From Aquabacter sp965279295 (GTDB taxonomy: Bacteria; Pseudomonadota; Alphaproteobacteria; Rhizobiales; Xanthobacteraceae), in the NCBI GenBank assembly GCA_965279295.1, contig CBDIHQ010000012.1: a stretch of 64,000 nt of DNA. One strand, 5' to 3'. Positions 43,049 to 51,516 of this stretch are shown here, one piece after another. The translations under genes were made by a program, and so were the position numbers. Under the pieces are notes generated by a model, which had not been told where the DNA came from, did no database searches, and was given only the letters and a program-made list of their open reading frames with translations. Every line of letters starts with the position of its first letter. Positions within the stretch are counted from its first letter, which is position 1.

Positions 43049-44389
43049 ATGCGCACGAACATGAAGCCGTTTCCGGACGCGGCGTGCTGGCCGCCCTTCG
43101 ACCGCGAGGGCGCAGGGGCAACCGGCAATCTTTTCGATTTCTACGATCATACAGCCCCCGATCTTCTCAGCCGGTGGGACAAGGTCGGGCAGTGGTTTGA
43201 AGCGCGCAGCGCTGTCGGCTGCGATCCTTACCAGCGCGTGGTCCACACGGGCATCGGCACGAAAGCCAGCGGCACCCAGCGCAACGGCGCGCCATTTTCG
43301 GGCGTGAACTTCGCCAGCCAGGACTATCTGTCCTTGTCCGCCCACCCGCAGCTGATCGCGGCCGCCTGCGCGGCGGCGCGGGAGATGGGGGTTCACAGTG
43401 CGGGATCGGCCGCGCTCATGGGCAACACGGCGCTGTCGGTCGAGCTGGAGCGACGGCTCGCCGCCTTCACCGGCTATCAGCATTGCACGGTGTTTCCCAT
43501 CGGCTGGGCAGCGGGCTATGGCGCGGTGAAGACCCTGCTGCGCAAGCACGACCATGTGGTCATCGATGCCCTGGCCCACGCCTGCTTGCAGGAAGCCGCC
43601 ACGGACGCCACCCCAAACGTGCATCGCGTCCCGCATCTTTCCAGTGCGGCGGTGGAGCGGCGATTGGAGCGCATCAGGCGCGCGGACGGGGATGCGGGGA
43701 TTCTCGTGGTCACGGAGACCTTGTTCTCGATGGACAGCGATGTCCCCGACATAGCCGCCTTGCAGGCGCTGTGCCGGCGCTTCGGCGCCACCCTGCTGGT
43801 GGATTGCGCCCATGACCTTGGGGCGTTCGGCGCCACCGGGCGCGGAATGTTGGAGGCGCAAGGCATGGTCGGAAAGGTCGACGTGCTGATGGGCTCGTTC
43901 TCGAAAACCTTTGCCTCGACCGGCGGTTTCGTGGCCTGCAACAACACCGCCTTCAAGTTCGGACTTCGTGCCGCCTGCGGCCCCTCGACATTCACCAACG
44001 CCATGACGCCGCTCCAGGCGGCTGTGGTGCTGAAGGCCCTGGACATCATTTCCGGGCCGGAGGGCGCGGCGCGACGCCAAAAGCTCATGAGCAATATTCT
44101 CAGGCTGAGGGCCACCCTCGAGACCTCGGGCTTCACCCTGCTGGGCGTGCCGAGCGCCATCGTCCCCGCCGTCCTGGGCGACGGGCCGCTCTCGCGCCTG
44201 ATGACGCGCACGGCCTTCGACCTCGGCGCCATCGTGAACCTGGTCGAACACCCCGCGGTCGCCCGCAACGGCGCGCGATGGCGCCTTCAGGTCATGGCCG
44301 ATCACAGCGACGCGGACATCGACCTGTTCTGTCGCATCGCCACGCAGGCGCGGTCGGTGTCGCAGCATATTTTCCGAGGCGGCCTATGA
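43049..44389 (+). CDS. Alpha-oxoamine synthase family PLP enzyme (KBL/AONS/SPT/CqsA-like)
   Basis: The 446-residue fold-type I enzyme has NFASQDYLSLSAHP, GVHSAGSAALMGNT, the stacking His in IDALAHACLQ, LVVTETLFSMDSD, LLVDCAHDLGAFG for PLP Asp/His contacts, and the Schiff-base lysine Lys286 in MGSFSKTFASTGGFV. The family condenses an amino acid with an acyl-CoA, losing CO2. No other biotin gene or sphingolipid partner is nearby. The N-terminal ~85 residues before the conserved core are longer than in BioF. Possible products are an aminoketone signal (CqsA/LqsA type), a sphingoid base or another metabolite; the sequence does not decide. It faces a LuxR-type regulator. Confidence 0.82.
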   Translation: MRTNMKPFPDAACWPPFDREGAGATGNLFDFYDHTAPDLLSRWDKVGQWFEARSAVGCDPYQRVVHTGIGTKASGTQRNGAPFSGVNFASQDYLSLSAHPQLIAAACAAAREMGVHSAGSAALMGNTALSVELERRLAAFTGYQHCTVFPIGWAAGYGAVKTLLRKHDHVVIDALAHACLQEAATDATPNVHRVPHLSSAAVERRLERIRRADGDAGILVVTETLFSMDSDVPDIAALQALCRRFGATLLVDCAHDLGAFGATGRGMLEAQGMVGKVDVLMGSFSKTFASTGGFVACNNTAFKFGLRAACGPSTFTNAMTPLQAAVVLKALDIISGPEGAARRQKLMSNILRLRATLETSGFTLLGVPSAIVPAVLGDGPLSRLMTRTAFDLGAIVNLVEHPAVARNGARWRLQVMADHSDADIDLFCRIATQARSVSQHIFRGGL

Positions 44390-44520
44390 GAGCCTGCCAC
44401 CCGACAAGCTGGCCGCTTGATGGTTTCGGCGTTCGACCTCGGTGCCATCGTGAACGCGACCACCCTGATCAAGACGCCTGATGCCAACGCGTGCTCGTCC
44501 ACGCCGATCGCCGCCAGTCC

Positions 44521-45777
44521 TTACGCCTCGCCCCGCGTGACGGATGCCTGACGCCGGAGCCGGCGGCTGCGTTTCACCACCTCATGAGCGACCTTTTCCA
44601 GGACAGCGTGCCCCCCGGCCGGCATCGCCGCAACGATACGCGCGGCCTCGGCGGCATGTGCCTCAACCAATTCCGCCAGTTCCTTCACGCGCTCCAGCGT
44701 TCGCGCCGGGCTGAGGTCCGCCTGCTGGGCGAGGGCGATCCAATCAAAGCCGTGGAGAACGGCGCCGTCCCACCGGCCATTGATCTGCTGTGGCAGCACC
44801 TTATCAACTCTTGGATAAGGTGCTGCGCACATGAGGTCGTAGAGCGGCGCAAAACGGGCCGATCCTCCGGCGCCGACTAGGACCGAATAATTCTTGGCGT
44901 GGGAATCGGTGTTACACAGCAGAACGTTCATGATGACGCCATCAAGGAGATCAAGGCGGGCGCCTGGAGACACATAGGTGTTCAGACCCTCGAACATGGC
45001 GCGCAGGCCGGGGCCGGGGAGGCGTAGCGCTCCGCCCCCCTCGTATTTGCTGATGGGGAAGTAGCCGAGGAGCTGGCAGAAATCCTCCTGGTGGATGCGG
45101 CTCCAACCATCCTGCGTCGTCACGCGGTCGTACCGTTCCATCAGCAGATAGCTACGCCGGCCCGCAACCCCGGTGGTGACGGTGGCCGTGGACAGACCCG
45201 ATAGCCGCGACAGCGTCATGCAAAACGCCTCGTTCTGCACGCTGCCCGCAAGTCGTCGGGTGTCCGGCTTGAGGATGTGGGTGGAGGGCGTCCCGTCCAC
45301 CGGGATGTAGAATCTGCCCTCGGTCTGCACGAGGGCGATTTTCTCCTGCACCCCGGCCAGCGACATGGACACACCCGCCTCGCCCAGGAGAAAGGGCTTA
45401 ATAGGCAGTTCGTCGATGATCTTCTCCAGGGCCTTTTCCCCGGAAATTTCCACGAGATTGGTGCCGGGCCCGCGTGGCGCTCCGATGGAGAGCGCGCCGG
45501 CTGTGTCGCGGCCGATATGGGCGAGGATGCCCAGAACGTCCTGGGGTGAGACTTTCAGTTGCTGGCTGATGTAGGAGAGTTGAGCCTCTGGCAGCAGGTT
45601 TGCAAACCACGGCATTGCCTTGGCGATGTCCGCGCCGCCGGTTGCAAGGGGCATGGACAGCGAAACCGGAAACGCCCGCGAACGATTGGCCCAGGCGTCG
45701 TCGTAGACCAGGAATCGCGCGTCATTCCCCGTGAGACGGCAGACCGGGAGCGTTTCGTAATAGATCGTCTCGGGCAT
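44521..45777 (-). CDS. hipA: HipA-family serine/threonine kinase toxin
   Basis: The 418-residue product has the HipA fold: an N-terminal domain, the GVSMSLAGVQEKIALVQ segment with the nucleotide-binding loop, the ATP lysine in HILKPDTRRL, the catalytic loop LLCNTDSHAKNYSVL, and the Mg-binding Asp in FAPLYDLMCA. All positions expected for kinase activity are present. HipA proteins phosphorylate glutamyl-tRNA synthetase or other targets and induce growth arrest or persistence; the HipB partner neutralises them. ATG 45777 lies 11 bases after the hipB stop. The C-terminus is rich in Ala and Arg. Confidence 0.9.
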   Translation of the reverse strand: MPETIYYETLPVCRLTGNDARFLVYDDAWANRSRAFPVSLSMPLATGGADIAKAMPWFANLLPEAQLSYISQQLKVSPQDVLGILAHIGRDTAGALSIGAPRGPGTNLVEISGEKALEKIIDELPIKPFLLGEAGVSMSLAGVQEKIALVQTEGRFYIPVDGTPSTHILKPDTRRLAGSVQNEAFCMTLSRLSGLSTATVTTGVAGRRSYLLMERYDRVTTQDGWSRIHQEDFCQLLGYFPISKYEGGGALRLPGPGLRAMFEGLNTYVSPGARLDLLDGVIMNVLLCNTDSHAKNYSVLVGAGGSARFAPLYDLMCAAPYPRVDKVLPQQINGRWDGAVLHGFDWIALAQQADLSPARTLERVKELAELVEAHAAEAARIVAAMPAGGHAVLEKVAHEVVKRSRRLRRQASVTRGEA

Positions 45778-45788
45778 GCTGCTCGGGC

Positions 45789-46055
45789 TCAAAAATGCGG
45801 AATATGGTCGAGCGCGTCGTCCGTCGCCGTGTCCGCAGGGGCCGGGGGGAGCGCGGCCTCGTCCACGAGGCGAATGCCCACTTCGCGCGCCACGGTCAGC
45901 GCCTTTCCAAGTTGGCAGGACGGCTTTCCGTTCTCCAGATCGACGATGAACCGCTCGCCGGTGCCGCACCGCGCTGCAAGCTCGGCCTGCGTCCAGCCAC
46001 GGGCTCCACGCCTTTGCCGGATGAGGGCGCCAAGGGCCGCTGCGGTCGCGATCAT
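45789..46055 (-). CDS. hipB: HipB-like XRE-family antitoxin/repressor
   Basis: The 88-residue product is an XRE helix-turn-helix protein: LGALIRQRRGARGWTQAELAARCGTGERFIVDLENGKPSCQLGKALTVAREVGI. The C-terminal tail (about residues 68-88, DEAALPPAPADTATDDALDHIPHF) is acidic and could be the flexible segment that contacts the kinase or is cleaved by Lon. Directly upstream of its ATG are four evenly spaced palindromes; the nearest lies 13 bases before the start codon and overlaps the leader and ribosome-binding region (aaagga). Autorepression together with HipA is therefore very likely. Confidence 0.92.
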   Translation of the reverse strand: MIATAAALGALIRQRRGARGWTQAELAARCGTGERFIVDLENGKPSCQLGKALTVAREVGIRLVDEAALPPAPADTATDDALDHIPHF

Positions 46056-46068
46056 GGGATCCTTTCAA

Positions 46069-46201
46069 CTTCCCGATCGGGAAGAAATCAGCCGACATCA
46101 CCTTAAACTTCCCGATCGGGAAGTCCAGCCCTCACGCCGCCAAGAACTTCCCGATCGGGAAGTTATGATGGAAAGGCTGGTTAATCGTCCCGATCGGGAA
46201 G
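46069..46201. promoter_or_regulatory. Array of four 16-bp palindromic operators with exact 39-bp period
   Basis: The palindrome cttcccgatcgggaag occurs perfectly at 46069-46084, 46108-46123 and 46147-46162, and with one change (cgtcccgatcgggaag) at 46186-46201. The second and third copies extend symmetrically to 18 and 20 bp. Centre-to-centre spacing is 39 bp in every case, and the three 23-bp spacers are unrelated in sequence. The array ends 13 bases before hipB. It is best read as a multi-site HipB operator; E. coli hipBA also has four operators, with a different consensus (TATCC-N8-GGATA) and uneven spacing. Confidence 0.85.
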
Positions 46202-46403
46202 CTCGAGCCGCGACCTGCCCCCTCCCGCCCCGGAATCGATCAAGCGTTCAAATTTGGCCTTTCGGATATATTGACGACTGCGCCGCTTGCCGTGATACCG
46301 TTCCCATAATGACAAAAGCGCCGGGTCAGGCGCATCCGGGGAGTGTGCCGGCAGCGTGGATGCGCTTTGTCCGGCCGGAACAGCGAGGGCTCTGAGAGCG
46401 ATC

Positions 46404-47169
46404 ATGGACACTGTCACTGACGTGCCCTACATCGTTGAAGCGCGTGGTCTCACCAAGGAATTCAAGGGGTTCGCGGCGGTTAAGAACGTCGACCTGAGAA
46501 TTCGCCGCCACACCATTCACGCCCTCATCGGGCCGAATGGCGCCGGCAAGACGACGTGCTTCAACCTCATCACCAAGTTTCTTGAACCCACCCGTGGCAC
46601 CATCAGCCTGAACGGGCGCGATATCACGCGCACCAAGCCGGCGGACGTGGCCCGGCTCGGCATGATCCGCTCGTTCCAGATCTCCGCGACCTTCGGCAAT
46701 ATGAGCGTGCGCGAGAATGTGCGGGTCGCGCTTCAGCGCAAGCTTGGCACCTCGTTCCATTTCTGGGAATCCGACAGCTCGCTCGACACGCTGAACGACC
46801 GTGCCATGGACCTGCTGGAAGAGGTGGGCCTTGCCTCCTACGCCAACCACATGGCGGTGGAACTGCCCTATGGCCGCAAGCGCGCGCTGGAGATCGCCAC
46901 CACTTTGGCGCTCGACCCCGAGATGCTGCTGCTGGACGAGCCGACCTCCGGCATGGGCCGCGAGGACATCACCCGCACCGCCGACCTGATCCGCCGGGTC
47001 TCCGCCAACCGCACCGTGCTGATGGTGGAGCATAACCTCTCGGTGGTGGCGAACCTCTCCGACACCATCACCGTGCTGGCGCGGGGCGAAATCCTCACCG
47101 AAGGCCCCTATTCCGAGGTGTCCAAGAACCCGCAGGTGATCGAGGCCTATATGGGAACGGGACACGGGC

Positions 47170-47177
<8 letters not shown>
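46404..47177 (+). CDS. livG: Liv-type ABC transporter ATP-binding protein (LivG)
   Basis: The 257-residue ABC ATPase from ATG 46404 has Walker A GPNGAGKTT, Walker B LLLDEPTSGMG and the switch His in MVEHNLSV. Its signature region reads ELPYGRKRALEIATTLA in the LivG manner. It energises a high-affinity HAAT-family importer together with LivF. The 200 bp upstream contain an 8-bp inverted repeat (46330-46337 with 46358-46365) and, further up, the hipB palindrome array, the outermost copy of which lies about 200 bases from this start. It overlaps livF by eight bases. Confidence 0.93.
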
Positions 47178-47886
<709 letters not shown>

Positions 47887-47937
47887 GCCGGGGATTTCGT
47901 AATAACGCGGCCGGCACAAGCCGGCAGGAGGAAACCC

Positions 47938-49146
47938 ATGCGTCTTGCAACCATGCTGATGGCCGCTGCCAGCGTCTTCGCGATGGCAAGTGCCGCCGAT
48001 GCCCAGACCAAGGTCAAGATCGGCGTCCTGACCGACATGTCCAGCCTCTATTCCGACCTTTCGGGCCCCGGCTCGGTTTGGGCGGCGAAGAAGGCTGTCG
48101 AGGATTTCAACGCCACCAACAAGGACCTTCAGGTGGAAGTGGTCTCCGCCGACCACCAGAACAAGGCTGACGTCGGCGCGTCCGTCGCCCGCCAGTGGTA
48201 CGATGTGGACGGCGTCGACGTGATCGTCGACACCCCGAATTCCGGCGTCGCTCTGGCGGTGAGCCAGATCACCAAGGAAAAGAACAAGGTCTTCGTCAAT
48301 TCCGGCGCCGGCTCCTCCGACCTCACGGGCAAGGCCTGCACCCCCAACACGGTGCACTGGACCTACGACACCTGGTCGCTGGCCAACGTGACCGGCAAGG
48401 CGATCACCAAGAACGGCGGCGACAGCTGGTTCTTCATCACCGCCGACTATGCCTTCGGCCAGGCGCTGGAGCGCGACACCTCGGCGGTCGTCACCGCGAA
48501 CGGCGGCAAGGTGCTCGGCAACGTGCGCGTGCCGATCAACAACGCCGACTTCTCGTCCTTCCTGCTCCAGGCGCAGGGCTCCAAGGCCAAGGTCATCGGC
48601 CTCGCCAATGCCGGCGGCGACACCATCAACTCGATCAAGCAGGCGGCGGAATACGGCATCGTGTCCGGCGGCCAGAAGCTCGCCGGCCTGCTGGTGTTCA
48701 TCTCCGACGTGCACTCGCTCGGGCTGAAGACCGCCCAGGGCCTGACCATGACCGAAGCCTGGTACTGGGACATGACGGACGCCAACCGCGCGTTCGCCAA
48801 GGAGTTCTCGGCCGGCAACGGCGGCAAGTACCCGACCATGGTGCATGCCGGCGTGTATTCGGGCGTGACCCACTATCTCAAGTCGGTCGCCGCCCTGAAG
48901 GCCGCCAAGGACGGCGCCGCCGTCGTGGCTGAAATGAAGAAGCTGCCCACCGACGACAAGCTGTTCGGCAAGGGCGAGGTCCGCGCGGACGGCCGCCAGA
49001 TCCATCCCATGTATCTGTTCGAGGTGAAGAAGCCGTCGGAGTCCAAGGGCCCCTACGACTATTACAACCTCAAGGCCACCGTCCCGGCGAACGAGGCGTT
49101 CCGCCCGCTCGACCAGGGCGACTGCCCGCTCGTCAAGAAGACCTGA
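47938..49146 (+). CDS. Liv-type (HAAT family) ABC transporter substrate-binding protein
   Basis: The 402-residue product has a signal peptide (MRLATMLMAAASVFAMASAADAQ) and a type I periplasmic-binding fold (KVKIGVLTDMSSLYSDLSGPGS, then VVSADHQNKADVGASVARQWYD, and FITADYAFGQALERD). A strong aggagg-type Shine-Dalgarno precedes ATG 47938, fitting the high expression usual for receptors. Although such proteins are called branched-chain amino acid receptors, those of this subgroup in alphaproteobacteria often bind aromatic or other organic acids, so the ligand should be left open. It is followed by a repeat-containing gap and then the permease genes. Confidence 0.9.
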   Translation: MRLATMLMAAASVFAMASAADAQTKVKIGVLTDMSSLYSDLSGPGSVWAAKKAVEDFNATNKDLQVEVVSADHQNKADVGASVARQWYDVDGVDVIVDTPNSGVALAVSQITKEKNKVFVNSGAGSSDLTGKACTPNTVHWTYDTWSLANVTGKAITKNGGDSWFFITADYAFGQALERDTSAVVTANGGKVLGNVRVPINNADFSSFLLQAQGSKAKVIGLANAGGDTINSIKQAAEYGIVSGGQKLAGLLVFISDVHSLGLKTAQGLTMTEAWYWDMTDANRAFAKEFSAGNGGKYPTMVHAGVYSGVTHYLKSVAALKAAKDGAAVVAEMKKLPTDDKLFGKGEVRADGRQIHPMYLFEVKKPSESKGPYDYYNLKATVPANEAFRPLDQGDCPLVKKT

Positions 49147-49170
49147 TACCAGACTGCCGGCGCGACCTTT

Positions 49171-49294
49171 CCCCTCTCCCGCTTGCGGGGAAGGGGAGGG
49201 GCGCGCTCGGAAGGTCTCGGATTGCTTCACGCGCTCACGCGCCGCCACCCTGACCCTCCCCCGCAAGCGGGAGAGGGACTGACGCAACGGTCCC
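49171..49294. repeat. Pair of inverted palindromic repeats between receptor and permease genes
   Basis: Two copies of the ctcccgcttgcggg/ccgcaagcgggag palindrome (about 49171-49200 and 49254-49277) lie in opposite orientation in the 167-bp gap. The second continues into caagcgggagagggactgac and cgcaacggtccc, and 49264-49294 matches 59061-59091 at 29 of 31 positions. This is a dispersed BIME/REP-like element. In mRNA the hairpins could lower permease expression relative to the receptor. Confidence 0.75.
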
Positions 49295-49313
49295 TCACAG
49301 AGACACGCGCCCC

Positions 49314-50195
49314 ATGTTCGAACTGCTCGGCATCGCGCCGCAGGCCCTCTTCGGCCAGCTTCTGCTGGGCCTGATCAATGGCTCGTTCTACGCCATGCTG
49401 AGCCTTGGGCTCGCGGTGATTTTCGGGCTGCTGAACGTCATCAATTTCACCCACGGCGCGCAATATATGATGGGCGCGTTCGGCGCCTGGATGGCGCTGA
49501 ACTACTTCGGCATCCCGTTCTGGGGCGCCCTGATCATCTCGCCCATCGTCGTCGCGATCATCGGCATGATCATCGAGCGTACGCTCTTGCGCCGGCTCTA
49601 TCAGCTCGACCATCTCTACGGCCTGCTCCTGACCTTCGGCCTCGCCCTCATCATCGAGGGCCTGTTCCGCCGGCAATACGGCGCATCCGGCCTGCCCTAT
49701 GACAATCCGCTGCCGGGCGGCACCAATCTCGGCTTCATGTTCCTGCCCAATTATCGCGGCTTCGTGGTGATCGCCTCGCTGGTGGTGTGCTTTGCCACCT
49801 GGTTCGTGATCGAGCGCACCAAGCTCGGCTCCTATCTGCGCGCGGCCACCGAGCGCCCGGAACTGGTGCAGGCCTTCGGCATCGACGTGCCGCGCATGAT
49901 CACGCTCACCTACGGCTTCGGCGTCGGGCTCGCCGCGCTCGCCGGCGTGCTCGCCGCGCCGGCCTATCAGGTGAGCCCCACCATGGGCTCCAACCTCATC
50001 ATCGTGGTGTTTGCCGTGGTGGTGATCGGCGGCATGGGCTCGATCCTTGGCGCCATCATCACCGGCTTCGGCCTCGGGCTCGTGGAAGGCCTGACCAAGG
50101 TGTTCTACCCCGAAGCCTCCTCCACCGTGATCTTCGTCATCATGGCCATCGTTCTGATGCTGAAGCCCTCCGGCCTGTTCGGCACGGCGAAATGA
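49314..50195 (+). CDS. livH: Liv-type ABC transporter permease (LivH)
   Basis: The 293-residue protein has about eight membrane helices and the LivH hallmarks: LLLGLINGSFYAMLSLGLAVIFGLLNVINFTHGAQYMMGAF at the N-terminus, RATERPELVQAFGIDVPRM (the ATPase-contact loop), and VVVIGGMGSILGAIITGFGLGLVEGLT. It forms the inner-membrane channel with LivM. It lies 25 bp before livM and is separated from the receptor gene by repeats. Confidence 0.94.
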   Translation: MFELLGIAPQALFGQLLLGLINGSFYAMLSLGLAVIFGLLNVINFTHGAQYMMGAFGAWMALNYFGIPFWGALIISPIVVAIIGMIIERTLLRRLYQLDHLYGLLLTFGLALIIEGLFRRQYGASGLPYDNPLPGGTNLGFMFLPNYRGFVVIASLVVCFATWFVIERTKLGSYLRAATERPELVQAFGIDVPRMITLTYGFGVGLAALAGVLAAPAYQVSPTMGSNLIIVVFAVVVIGGMGSILGAIITGFGLGLVEGLTKVFYPEASSTVIFVIMAIVLMLKPSGLFGTAK

Positions 50196-50220
50196 CCGGC
50201 GAAACGAGAAAGAGCGCCCC

Positions 50221-51201
50221 ATGACTGCGTCCCACATGGCCGCTCCGGCCCGCAAGGACGGCAAGGCCGTGACCCGCATCGCCTTCACCATCGCCGCGAT
50301 CGCATTGCTGATCGCAGCGCCGCTGGTGATCTATCCCGTGTTCCTGATGAAGGTGCTGTGCTTCGCGCTGTTCGCCTGCGCCTTCAACCTGCTGCTGGGA
50401 TATGTCGGCCTGCTCTCGTTCGGCCATGCCATGTTCTTCGGCGGCGCGGCCTACATCAGCGCCTATTGCGTGAAGGAGATGGGGTTCACGCCGGAACTTG
50501 GCATTCTCGCCGGCACCGCCGCCGCCGCTCTGCTCGGCTTCATCGCCTCGCTGCTGGCGATCCGCCGGCAGGGCATTTATTTTGCCATGGTCACGCTCGC
50601 CCTGGCGCAGATGTTCTTCTTCTTCTGCCTCCAGGCGCGCTTCACCGGCGGCGAGGACGGCCTGCAATCGGTGCCGCGCCGCGCGGTGTTCGGCATCATC
50701 GACATCACCAAGGACATCAACCTCTATTACGTGGTGCTGGCGATCTTCCTGATCGGTTTCGCCATCATCTACCGCACCATCAACTCGCCGTTCGGGCAGG
50801 TGCTGCGGGCGATCCGCGAGAACGAGCCGCGCGCGATCTCGCTCGGCTACCGGGTGAACCATTACAAGACGCTCGCCTTCGTGCTGTCCGCCGCCCTCGC
50901 CGGCCTTGCCGGCGCCACCAAGGCGATCGTGTTCCAACTCGCCTCGCTCACCGACGTCGCCTGGCAGATGTCGGGCGAGGTGATTCTGATGACCCTGGTG
51001 GGCGGCATGGGCACTATCCTCGGCCCGTTCGTCGGCGCCGCCATCATCGTCACCATGCAGAACTATCTCGCCTCGCTCGGCGAATGGGTTCTGGTGATCC
51101 AGGGCGTCATCTTCGTCCTCGCCGTCTCCCTGTTCCGACGCGGCATCGTCGGGGAGGCGCAGGCCTTCCTGAAGGCACGGCGGGAGCGCAAGGCCGCCTG
51201 A
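50221..51201 (+). CDS. livM: Liv-type ABC transporter permease (LivM)
   Basis: The 326-residue protein has about ten hydrophobic segments and LivM motifs: LLLGYVGLLSFGHAMFFGGAAY, the IRRQGIYFAMVTLALAQM region, VLRAIRENEPRAISLGYRVNHYKTLAFVLSAALAGLAGA (the coupling loop) and LVGGMGTILGPFVGAAII. It pairs with LivH. It is the last gene of the transporter operon, which runs ATPase, ATPase, receptor, permease, permease instead of the common receptor- or permease-first orders. Confidence 0.94.
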   Translation: MTASHMAAPARKDGKAVTRIAFTIAAIALLIAAPLVIYPVFLMKVLCFALFACAFNLLLGYVGLLSFGHAMFFGGAAYISAYCVKEMGFTPELGILAGTAAAALLGFIASLLAIRRQGIYFAMVTLALAQMFFFFCLQARFTGGEDGLQSVPRRAVFGIIDITKDINLYYVVLAIFLIGFAIIYRTINSPFGQVLRAIRENEPRAISLGYRVNHYKTLAFVLSAALAGLAGATKAIVFQLASLTDVAWQMSGEVILMTLVGGMGTILGPFVGAAIIVTMQNYLASLGEWVLVIQGVIFVLAVSLFRRGIVGEAQAFLKARRERKAA

Positions 51202-51213
51202 GCCGCAGGCATT

Positions 51214-51410
51214 TGTCCCGGACAAGCGACGGCGTAGCCGGAGTGTAGATCCGGGACCCAGCGCAAAGAGCCGCCGAAGGCGCTTCGACTCATCTCCGAT
51301 GCCGCGCGGCGGAGATGTTCTTTACGCTGGTCGCGGGGTGACGGCTTCGCCGCAGTCGTGCGCTGGGTCCCGGATCGGCGCTCAGCCTTCGGCTTCGCTT
51401 GTCCGGGACA
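51214..51410. repeat. Large inverted repeat element with internal hairpin (MITE/REP-like)
   Basis: Left arm 51214-51265 and right arm 51359-51410 are 52 bases each and largely complementary: outer tgtcccggacaagcg and inner atccgggacccagcgca match, with a divergent middle. Between them lies a further hairpin (catctccg at 51291-51298 with cggagatg at 51310-51317). The element fills most of the 315-bp gap between livM and the hydrolase gene and has no coding potential. It resembles a non-autonomous mobile or extragenic palindromic element. Confidence 0.75.
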
Positions 51411-51516
51411 AGCCGGCGTATAACCCGCGTCTCCCGCGATAGAACCATGCCGCCATGGCATAACCGTCCGATCTGCTCCTGTGCCACTGTGGGCGCCGAG
51501 AAGAGCGGAGACGACC

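Noticed and set aside
44390..44520. Possible small gene between the oxoamine synthase and hipA
   Set aside because: No frame with a credible start, ribosome-binding site and protein-like composition was found.
46069..46201. Evenly spaced repeats with 23-bp unrelated spacers look like a small CRISPR array
   Set aside because: Repeats are fully palindromic, only 16 bp, lie in the hipB promoter with one overlapping the leader, and no cas gene is nearby. An operator array explains them better.
51214..51410. Insertion sequence
   Set aside because: The arms are present but there is no transposase frame; kept only as a non-autonomous repeat.
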